NCBI GenBank assembly: GCA_013396655.1
Contig: WBMV01005969.1
Coordinates: forward strand, 591,534 to 655,533
Length of the DNA stretch: 64,000 nucleotides
Reading direction: 5' to 3'
Source of the DNA: Campylorhamphus procurvoides
Lineage: Eukaryota > Chordata > Aves > Passeriformes > Dendrocolaptidae
A program made the position numbers and the translations under genes. Below, piece by piece: positions 27,289-35,770 of the stretch. The notes beneath the pieces were generated by a model that saw only the letters and a program-made list of their open reading frames with translations, made no database searches and was not told where the DNA came from. Within the stretch, counting starts at the first letter, position 1, and each line of letters starts with the position of its first letter.

Positions 27289-28102
27289 AAAGGGAGGTAA
27301 TGGAGGGGCTGAAGTAAGGGAATAGACACTCCAGCCACTACTATGACGTTAGAAAATATTCTTCATTATGCTTTCAAATTACTTTATTTGCTTAACATTT
27401 TCTTTTGGTTTTGGTCAGTTCTAGTTAATAGTACATATTAACTCAAGCCATTTTGTTTCTCCTTTCTCATTGCACCTGCTGGCACCTGTTTTACTTCATT
27501 GTACGTGCTGGCATAATGTTACTTGCTGTTGAGCCATAGCTGTTAGAGCTGATTCAGCCATCCATTCCTCTGCTACCCTGCCCATGCTGCTTGGAGTGAT
27601 TCAGAGCCTGACCTTCACATTCAGCCTTCACCAAGAAGTTTACATGAAAAGGAAGAAAGACTTTTAAAACACACCAACACACCCTGCTACTTGCATGGTC
27701 AGTCATTTGGTCTGTGTTACGGGCATGCTATCTGCACCATCAGTGAAATGACAAAAATTGTACCTTTGTGTATGTCATTTGTTGACAAAAAATTCCAAGG
27801 TGATCTGTAGAGTTTGTGAACAACACCTCTGCTAAAAGAAAGAAAAGCTGAACTGAGTGGCGAAGAGCATGGAGTGAATTTCAGTGGCCATGTTCCTTGG
27901 GAGAGAACACTGCTCTGGGTTGCCCCTAGGAAATACAAACATACCAAAAGACATATCAAAAGCATTCTGCAGAGGTAAGTAGAGAAGGGCAGGTTTCCTG
28001 TGGTTTCTTCAACCATCTGATAGCATTCACAGCAACCTGAAGAGCCAGATCCTTTCAGAGGTTACCTCCAAAAACATACCATATCTTTGCTTAGTGTTCT
28101 AG

Positions 28103-28168
28103 GTTTGTTGGTGTTTTTTTGGTTTTGGGGGGTTTGTTTGTTTTTTGCTTTGTTTTGTTTGGGTTTTT
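28103..28168. repeat. T/G-rich low-complexity tract
   Basis: An irregular run of GTTT, GGTTTT and GGGG units. It is purely T and G apart from one C, strongly strand-asymmetric, and probably a decayed simple repeat. Confidence 0.8.
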
Positions 28169-29179
28169 CATTTGTGTATTTTTTAATATATATTAGGACC
28201 CATTAGCCCTTTGAAGTATCTGTAGACTTCTCTTGGGTTACACTCTTCTTCAGATGCATTTCTATAAAGGTGCAACCTCAGCATTACTTTGCTTATACAT
28301 ATACTGAATGTGTGTGTGAACTATCTACATCTGGAATGAGGGGCCGTATTAAAAATAAAATAATTATAAAAATAAAATGAAGTGGCCTCACATGGAAAGC
28401 ATTTGGAAAGGAAAATACCGGAGTAAAAATGGAAAAATAAGTACGTGTCAGGCCAGCTGCAGGTTAGGAGCAGCTCTCTGGGAAGCCAGTGGGATTTGCT
28501 GGTGCCCTGCATGGGAAGGCAGAGATGAAGCAAGTACAGCTGCCCTGAAGCACTCTGGTCACCAGGGTTTTAGTCATTCCTGCAGGAGGACTTTTAGCTT
28601 TAACCTTGCCAGCCTCAGGAGTATTTCTCACAAGCTAAAGATGTCAGCTTTAGCAAGACAGTGCCCATAGATAGTAATGACCAAAAGGGGGATCCCTGGG
28701 GCAGGCGGCATGAAGCTTTTGAAGGTTCTTGTGCCAGCAGATATCTGAGGCATGGTGCATAAGAAAGGGAAGTTCCCCTAACAGTTAAATACATATATTA
28801 AACCCTTCTCAATTTATTCCTGCACAAAGGGTAAAGTGACCCTATGCTGCAAACAAAGACATCATACACTGAGTTGTTTGTCAGCTTCTAAATTAAGGAA
28901 GGATTTTAATATCTCCCTTCAAGATATTTACTCTCATGATTAAAGTTAGGCATGATTTCAGTAACCTCAGAAAATCAGTCACTTGTTAAACTCACTACTT
29001 CAGGTTAAAATAAATTACATTTTAAAAAGTATGTTTCTTGAAAAACGACACAAAGAAGAGATATTGTAGCAACAAGAATTTTTCTTAAAAATTATTAAAT
29101 AGTTTGGTCTTTTAATAATTGAAAAGGTTTCATTACCATGCAAACAAAAACCAGGTTGGCTATTCACCTTTTGGAAGAT

Positions 29180-29330
29180 GGCATTTGCATCGCTATAATA
29201 GGAGAGAAGAACCTTAGAAAACTAATGAAGGAGCATAAAAATGCAAATTACTGCAGCTAATTGGCTGTGCCTTCTTACACCTTCTGAATTATTAATTTAT
29301 GACTGAGTAAATCTGCCCCTTTTAAATAAT
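29180..29330. promoter_or_regulatory. Candidate conserved noncoding element
   Basis: This low-repeat stretch packs several transcription-factor-like motifs. They are an octamer ATGCAAAT (29,241-29,248, POU type), CTAATTGG (29,257-29,264, homeodomain type), ATTATTAATTTA and TGACTGAGTAA (29,300-29,310, AP-1/MAF type). A second AT-rich stretch with CTAATTACA and TTTAATTG follows at about 29,530-29,590. The motifs are seen directly. Enhancer function and conservation are inferences, because AT-rich DNA produces such motifs often. Confidence 0.25.
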
Positions 29331-30819
29331 ATAATAAAGAGCAACATTGTGCTCTATGCTGTTGAGTGGATAGTATTTGTTCCCTTAATTTTATGGTGAG
29401 TTGCTCTTATTTGCACTAGCAAGATGCTTGCAGTGTTCTGTAAAACTCTGCAGGTCCAGCACTCCTGTCATGCAGACTGACATAATTATATTTCCTTTTT
29501 CTAAAAGAAACATGACAAAAGATGATGCCGTTATTACAATAATGCTAATTACATCTTTAGTGCCATTGGCAGTAAAGTTTAATTGTGAAGCAGGTTCAGA
29601 ATGCTGCAGACACCTCTTTACAACCAATATGTGAGTAATTCCATCCATTTCATCATGGTAACTTACATTCATCAGTGGTTGCTGCCCAGGGGGTTAAAGA
29701 AATCAAAATGAAATATTTGATAATAGGGTCGATATATGTGTGTTTCCACCTGAATATTATTTCTTCTCCCATAGAAAATTTGGGAAGATTCTGAGGAACT
29801 GCTCATTTTACCTGGGATTTCCACCCCTGTAACACAGCCCTTTGGTGTATGTGAGCGCAAATTTGCCAATGCAAAATTTCTACCTGGCAGATCTGTACAC
29901 TCATTGTTTACACACAAGCATGGGGAGGCCCTCACATTCCCTATGAATACTCACTGAGACTGTGCAGGGCATGAACAGTGTGGACAGTACTTTCTGAACT
30001 TGCCTTATATTGTTCAAATACTCCACAGTTATCTGAAAAATCCAGGATTCTTATGTTTAAGTAATTCTGTGGGACAAGGGCTTAGAAATTAAGCTCAGTT
30101 TGCATGATTTGCATTTTCCCTGATGGCTTCCCATATATACCTATGGCATACTTAAATTAACTATTTTTCATTCAAAAAATGTATATTCCAGCACTGGGCA
30201 CTTTTTCACAGATGAGGCCTGCGTGACCAAGATTGAAGAATTTGGCCTCTGGGATGGATCACTGCTTTAGAGGACACAAGTAGCAATCACAAGGAGCAGG
30301 TGGGAATGCTTCTCCTTTTCTCTTCCTGTGAGGCAGAATGGGTATTCCAAAAATCAGACTTTAGAGGTGAAGTTTCTTATTATCCACTTTAGCTTCCAAA
30401 TGATTTCTTTTTAAAATATAGCCAAAAGAGGTTAAAAGATTTGTTGCATTGATTATATGTTGCTTAGTGCATGGTACTCGAAATCAGAAAGAAATCCATG
30501 TCCCAAGGAACCTTTTTGTTCATCCCAGCCACCACTAGGGCTGGGTGCTTAAACCAGTGCCACAGCGAGGCAGCTCATGGAAAAAACTTTGCTCAAGTTT
30601 AAGTTATCTGTCCAGGCTTCAGTTATGAAGACAACACAAGGGAGTAGCAGTGAGTTCAGAGAATCTAGTGTTGAAGGTAGGTAAACAAAAGCTGAAGAAT
30701 ATTAAATCTGATTTATTTTGTTTATCTTTTAGGAGTTTTATAATTTGACTGCACACAAGCTTTGCCTAGCTCTTCTTGTATAGCATCCAAATATTGCACT
30801 AGTATCAATGCATTTCCCA

Positions 30820-30962
30820 GGTGGGAAACGAACATTACCTTCAGTTTATAGAAGTGAAATTGAGAGATGCAGGGTAGGCAAAATATCTGCCCAAGGCTGT
30901 CTTTGAAAACTTGGGATGGACTTTTACCCCACCTGCTACACAAACTACTGAGCCATCTTTTT
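30820..30962 (-). mobile_element. MIR-like ancient SINE remnant
   Basis: This follows the reverse complement of the MIR consensus. TTTATAGAAGTGAAATTGAG (the 'tttacagatgaggaaactgag' part) is followed by AAATATCTGCCCAAGGCTGT (the 'gacttgcccaaggtcac' part). Near the end, ACAAACTACTGAGCCATC matches the 'aaccactgagccatc' tRNA-derived A-box side. It covers most of a SINE with many substitutions. The family name is from memory. Confidence 0.55.
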
Positions 30963-31096
30963 TGCAGTCTGGATTTTCAGAGCATTTTATAAACAAAAGA
31001 AAAGAATACAAACCTTCCTCTAGGATGACAAAGTGGCATTGTCTTCTTAGTCACCATAAACTTGGTGGCCATGGTATGTCAGAGTTTTCTGAGCAA

Positions 31097-31130
<34 letters not shown>

Positions 31131-32410
31131 ACTGAGAAATTCCCTGTAAAGAATCTGTGGAATACTGTATTTCAGGATCAAGACCAGACCTACTGCCATT
31201 TGAAAGGGTCATGTTAAGCATTAGGTTTATAGTATGCATTACCTAAAATATTAACGAAGCATGTAATAGCTGTTAAACTAAAGCCAACACTAGCAGTGAA
31301 GAAGATTCCCTGATATATTACCCAGAAGAGCAAGGAGGAAAACACCTCAGGTATAAGTATTTCAGTAGGAGTCTATAGGTGGTAATTAAAGGCACTTAGG
31401 CACAAAGAATTTCATTTAGATAGATGTATGGGGGATGTAGCATTTACCCACAACTTGCTAATAGTGTCTGCTTAAGCCGTCTCTGAACACCTGGAATCTT
31501 CTCTCTTAACTAGAAAGAAGAGCAGCAGATGTGTTTATGCCCTAGGAATTACTGAAGAAACAGAAGAAAGACACGTAAGATACTTACGTAAGAGATAGTA
31601 AGTATCCATAGATCCACAGAGAGAAGGAAGAGAAGCACAGGGACTAGTTATTTTCGTTTGTCAACAGGCCAAAAGCTAAGGGATTAGCCTGCAGCAAACT
31701 AAATATCAAGGAAAAATATGAATTAGTCATGAAGGGAATATTTTAGAATCAACATCATTGAGGCTATTTAAGGCTAAACTTCCTAAAGCACAGCTGGAGA
31801 TGGTTTAAGGTCAAATTAAACCTCCCATCAGAAAAAGGATAGCAGAGCTCACTAGGAACAGGCTGCTCTCATGTTCCAGCCATGGGCAGTCTTTTGAACC
31901 TCAGTGAGGGTTTTCTTCTCCCTTCAGGAAAGTGACAGGCTGGCTGAGTAGTCCTCTCCCCTCCTTCATGTTTTCGCCCATTAGCTGTACACTTCTTAAA
32001 CAGCTTCCTCGTTAGCACCTGAGGAAAAGGAGACCTCTAGAAGTCTGCTGTTCCCCCTGCCTTGCTGAGGAGGAGGTGGAGATGTTCATTCACAAAGGCA
32101 GGGCATTTTCTGCAAGACGTGTAAGTAGTCACAAACTGAGCTTCTTTAAGAACAGGCTTTTGGAGACAAAAAATAATACTTATTGCCTCATGAGGAAAGA
32201 AACAGCACAGTGACTGAGAAGTGCTACACTGACCATTCCTTTGGGAAGAGGCACCTCACTTCTTCCCAAGCTCTGTGCTTCACACCTAAGTACTACTATT
32301 TATTTCTGCTGACAAAGTTGCAGTTACCACCTGATCAGATCCTCACTGGCCGCATAACACCCCCTATCACTCCTTTACTGAGCTGAGCATAGAGAGTGCA
32401 TTGCTTTCAT
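30963..32410. other. Unique noncoding sequence
   Basis: No gene recognised apart from the (TCTA)n repeat. A short imperfect palindrome around ACTTACGTAAG lies near 31,580. Confidence 0.55.
31099..31131. repeat. (TCTA)n microsatellite
   Basis: About eight perfect TCTA/GATA units, a typical polymorphic tetranucleotide repeat. Confidence 0.95.
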
Positions 32411-32520
32411 CGTGCCAAGGGTCTCCTGGTGGGAAATGCGCGAAGGTCGCTCAGCCTGTCCCAGGGCGGCGGAGCCTCCATCCCCCCAGGGAGCCCCGAG
32501 CAGTGCTTTCTAATCCCGGA

Positions 32521-32534
32521 GTGCCCTCTAGTGC
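32521..32534 (-). promoter_or_regulatory. CTCF-like binding motif (minus orientation)
   Basis: On the minus strand this reads GCACTAGAGGGCAC. It matches the CTCF core CCASYAGRKGGCRS at 13 of 14 positions; only the first base differs. CTCF is the zinc-finger insulator protein that blocks cohesin loop extrusion in an orientation-dependent way. Motif seen; binding inferred. Confidence 0.6.
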
Positions 32535-32557
32535 TGACAGCACGGTGCGGCTCCGGC

Positions 32558-32571
32558 CCCGCAGAGGGCAG
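32558..32571 (+). promoter_or_regulatory. CTCF-like binding motif (plus orientation)
   Basis: CCCGCAGAGGGCAG on the plus strand matches the CTCF core CCASYAGRKGGCRS at 13 of 14 positions; only the third base differs. It lies 23 bp from the minus-oriented motif, so the two point away from each other. Divergent CTCF pairs are typical of domain boundaries. It contains a CpG and is flanked by others, so methylation could control binding. Confidence 0.65.
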
Positions 32572-32664
32572 CGCGTCCCAAACATGGCATCCCCTTGGGC
32601 ATGGCTTGAGCCCGGCTTGACCCGGTGGAATGGGAAGGAAAGCAGGAGAGCACCTTCGCCTTCG

Positions 32665-33473
32665 CATCTGCCTTGCAAGGTGGCTCATCAGGTACCCACC
32701 CCTGTGCAAAAGGAGCCTGGACTGGCTGTAAGTACTCCTACTTTTGCCATAGGGTATTCCTATTTTACCTTAATTTTTCATAAAGCAGTTAAATATTGAA
32801 GATGTGAAGTGATTGGCAACCCCCACTTGCAATACTTTTTAAGAATAAACACAAACCATTTTAATTTATAGGCATGATATTATATAAACCCATTAGAAGC
32901 TGAAGAGCATATTCATTAAATTTGAACAGGGCAGCTTGCTCTTCATGAGGGTGTCACTGTGTTGCTCAGCAACTACTGTACCTGGGACTGTTTGACCTAA
33001 AAGACAATGATTTGGTTATGTGTGGTGAAAACTGACTAAAAGGAATAAGGAAAAGATCCTTAGTTCTTCACTTCCTCATCTCCTTTGTCTTGTATTTTAA
33101 CTTCCTAGCTGATGGGAATTTTACCTTAAAAATGAAAAATGTGAGGTAATATTACATACTGGTCATTACCAGGTGACTTTTGATGCCAAATCTCATCTTT
33201 CCAATATGTAGATCTCCTAAATTCCTCATACAATTAAGGTGAGATTGTCTACTTTGCTGCTGGATTGTCTAAGCCTGCTGCTGGAGAAATATCCGCAAAC
33301 CAACTCATCTATGAAGGACAGCAGGGCAAAAAAACTCATGTGACATGCTATGATCTGTTCTTAGGAAATCACCTGCTGTGTGTTTGGGTTCTCTTTTTAA
33401 AGCAGATACTAGTACCAGTTATGACTGTTGTGGAGACACACTTGGGGTGTAGGTGCAGATCCTGGTGTGGTTT
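32665..33473. other. Unique noncoding sequence
   Basis: Nothing recognised except the isolated donor-like CTGTAAGT at 32,726-32,733 just beyond the CpG patch. Confidence 0.5.
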
Positions 33474-33572
33474 GACAGATAGGGAGATGGAGTTTAAATA
33501 GGCTCAAGTAAGTGACCTGCCTGCCTGTCTGCCCATTGGTGGAGAGCCTGGATCGGCCTAGGTGAGCTCTTT
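33474..33572 (-). mobile_element. MIR-like ancient SINE fragment
   Basis: ACAGATAGGGAGATGGAG, then CTCAAGTAAGTGACCTGCC, then GTGGAGAGCCTGGATCGGCC follow, in order, the reverse-complement MIR blocks 'acagatgaggaaactgag', 'taagtgacttgcc' and 'gtggcagagccgggattcgaacc'. A partial, decayed copy. Confidence 0.5.
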
Positions 33573-33751
33573 TGAGAAGAGTTTTACATCTGGTCTCAAA
33601 AATTGTGCCAGCACTGAATGCACTGCTCTTTTAATGACTGGGGAAATTACTGGCAACATGTCTTCAAGCACTTCTCTGGTAAGAATTTCCATTTTGTGTT
33701 ATCTTCAGAGTTAGTCAATCCATATCACTGCATTTGTCAATTTACTTTTGG

Positions 33752-33787
33752 CTACCTGCAGTAGCCATCACTTGCTACTGCAGGTAG
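33752..33787. repeat. Perfect 14-bp inverted repeat, 8-nt spacer
   Basis: CTACCTGCAGTAGC (33,752-33,765) and GCTACTGCAGGTAG (33,774-33,787) are exact reverse complements around CATCACTT. Each arm also contains the palindrome CTGCAG. It is capable of a stable hairpin. Function unknown. Confidence 0.9.
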
Positions 33788-34331
33788 TAAACAAGGAACC
33801 AAGAAATGGTTATTTAGCAGGGCCGATCATCAGAGGGAATAAATCATTTAGGAGTAGAAGAAGACATGATATTTACCCTCACTGAGAACTTGCTCCCATC
33901 TGTGTATTCAGTACCAAAATGTACCTGAAAGGTTTTTATGGTCTTGTGAGGAAACACTTTCTGGCATTTGAACTAATATTAAAACATAAATAAATTGATT
34001 TTGACATAGTAAATATTTTTTGAACGCAATGTCTAACACATTTAATCTTCTTAGCAGCAGAAGTTAATTGTCTCAAGAAGGTAAGAGCCTCTTGGGGAAG
34101 AAGGCCATCAAAACTGGTAATAGTAATGATGAACATTACATGTTATTGTTGAAATAAAATGGATATCCTTTTTCCTGTATTTGAAATACATGCCTCACAT
34201 TAGATTACTGTCTAATCTATTACTTGGACTAACAGAGGGAAACTAAAGCTTTAGTACTGATGCATGACAGCACTTATCTTTGATGGGTTAGCCATAATTA
34301 ACCAAGTGACTTATTAAGGGAAGGGACTTTA

Positions 34332-34367
34332 GATTACATCATGTGAGTCTTGGATTACATCATGTGA
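34332..34367 (+). repeat. Direct repeat, 15 bp x2
   Basis: GATTACATCATGTGA occurs at 34,332-34,346 and again at 34,353-34,367, with no mismatch and a period of 21 bp. Probably a local duplication. Confidence 0.9.
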
Positions 34368-34608
34368 AACACTGAAGCAGCTTCTTAAAATATTTTTCTT
34401 TTTCTTGCTCTAGAATTTCTTGAAGTTTGTTTAAGTGTCACGAAGTCCACTGGCTTGTGAAATTTGTGAAAAAGTGAGAGCTAGGTTTAAGTGACTCAGA
34501 ACTGAGTTCAGAGATTCCTGTTGAACTTAATATTTAATCAGTTTAAAATAAAAAAAAATTACTTTGATTTTGGTTATTTTAAAAACAAAATTAAAAATAC
34601 TGTCTTAC

Positions 34609-34777
34609 TTCAACCTTGTATTTCTTTTGTATTTGTTCTGATTCTTTGGTATAGCTACTAACATAAAGCCAAAGGAGAAAGCCAATGAGGGCTCCACACA
34701 TTTGGTGTAGCAAAATCATGCCCTTTACAGTTGCTTTGCAGATACTCTTCCTGCAGCCGTCTTGTTTATGGGAAATT
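34609..34777 (-). CDS. Candidate internal coding exon, unknown protein
   Basis: Read on the minus strand, a long T/C-rich tract (…GCTCTTTTTCCAG) ends at an AG acceptor at 34,778-34,779. A 169-bp open segment follows, and then a donor GAA|GTAAGA at 34,608. In the open frame the exon would start in phase 2 and end in phase 0. The 56 complete codons give a basic, cysteine-containing stretch (QDGCRKSICKATVKG). A hydrophobic segment suited to a membrane helix comes next (MILLHQMCGALIGFLLWLYV), then a charged tail (TKESEQIQKKYKVE). This layout is plausible for a membrane protein exon. I do not recognise the family and found no partner exons in matching phase. It could be a chance frame or a decayed exon. 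Start and end follow the splice sites, not the ATG at 34,798-34,800. Confidence 0.35.
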
Positions 34778-35539
34778 CTGGAAAAAGAGCAAAATAACAA
34801 AACAAGAAGCTTTGTTTGAGCATTTCTCTTTTACTGAGTTATAACTTCATCAGCTGAAGTCAAGTTCTCCTGCAGAAAGCATGTCAATCTGTACATAGCC
34901 AGGGGAAAGAAAAGCTGAGGTCACTAAGTAATTTCTGGGAGCTTTGGGTATGTTCTGTTGATGGCAGTACTGTAAAAATGTTGGTAATTAATATTATTTA
35001 CAGAAGAGGAGATTTAAATTGCTCTGTCATCTTTAGCAATTAGTGTCCTCAGGTTTCTGGCCATAAAGTTTTTTTTTATGAGTTGGCCCTAAAGCATGTA
35101 CAGACCAGACCTGCTTTCACTAAGATTTCTGAAGTGCTGTTGCAGACCTAGTTTTGTGGATGTTATTTGCTTGTTTTGGACAGCTGGAATGCCATGTAAA
35201 GTTTCTTTTCTCTCTCTGAAATGACACTGTTCAGGACTTTAAAAATTAGAGGTATGAAAAGTTTTATCTCCAAATATAATGCTTTGAAAATGCTGAGCAG
35301 TTCCATTTGGTGCCAGAGAGCTCAGTGCTTCAGAAAAATAAAATTAGTTATTTTTCAACCTAAATTTAGACTCTTTCATTAAAAATCCATGGTGAATGTT
35401 CCAAAGGAATAAGTTAATAGAAAATAATTATCACCTTAATACTTTGCTTTAAAAAGAAATATTTTGTGTAATGAGAAATCTGGTAAATAAAAATTAAAAA
35501 TCCTAGAGATAAAGGGACTTTAAAATGTGAAAATCATTA
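34778..35539. other. Noncoding sequence
   Basis: Nothing recognised beyond the pyrimidine tract that serves the candidate exon on the minus strand (34,778 to about 34,810). Confidence 0.5.
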
Positions 35540-35770
35540 GAAACCAGTGTGAAGGCCACCTGGAAGCATTTCTTAACAGAGATAGGTACAACAAAAAGCA
35601 GGATGGTAAGAGCAAAGGAAAGGCTCAAGTGGTTTATTGCTAAGCAAACAGGAATTCTTCAAAAAGTGGTACTTTTGCCAAACTGAATGAAATGAAGGGG
35701 ACAAAAAGATGAGAATTCGGAGATGTGGGAAGCCTGTGAAATACAAATAACCAGAGATACAGAAGACCAA
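35540..35770 (+). mobile_element. Ancient CR1-type LINE remnant (upstream of RT)
   Basis: The segment follows old amniote CR1/L2-like ORF2 sequence between endonuclease and reverse transcriptase. The blocks are CACCTGGAAGCATTTCTTA, GGAAAGGCTCAAGTGGTTTA ('gaaaggctccatggttaacaagcaaa'), TTCTTCAAAAAGTGGTACTT with TGCCAAACTGAATGAAATG ('ttccttcaaaaaatggaag...gcccaagtgaagaaaat'), then GAAATACAAATAACC. Indels break the frame. It is not continuous with the CR1 remnant 10 kb to the left, which represents a later part of the element. Assignment from memory of the consensus. Confidence 0.5.

Larger units (their letters stand above)
27289..30819. other. Noncoding sequence with possible conserved element
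   Basis: No gene recognised. Contents are a T/G low-complexity tract at 28,103-28,168 and the regulatory-looking stretch at 29,180-29,330, listed separately. Open frames of up to 99 codons (for example 27,717-28,016 minus) show no domain. Confidence 0.5.
32411..32664. promoter_or_regulatory. CpG-rich patch (small CpG-island-like)
   Basis: I count about 18 CpG dinucleotides in roughly 250 bp. This is the only clear CpG cluster in a window where CpG is otherwise scarce, and it holds two CTCF-like motifs. A strong 5' splice-donor-like GTAAGT lies downstream at 32,728. A plus-strand frame runs through the patch (32,401-32,799) but ends past the donor and shows no domain. The patch could be a promoter or first exon of a noncoding transcript, or an insulator with no transcript. 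I favour the insulator because of the motifs. Confidence 0.55.
33573..34608. other. Noncoding sequence with small repeats
   Basis: No gene recognised. It holds the 14-bp inverted repeat at 33,752-33,787 and the 15-bp direct repeat at 34,332-34,367. If the candidate exon just beyond is real, this is intron sequence of that gene. Confidence 0.5.

Noticed and set aside
30527..30545. CCACTAGGG sequence resembling half of a CTCF motif
   Set aside because: Matches the first nine core positions but fails the GGC half, so it is not a credible site.
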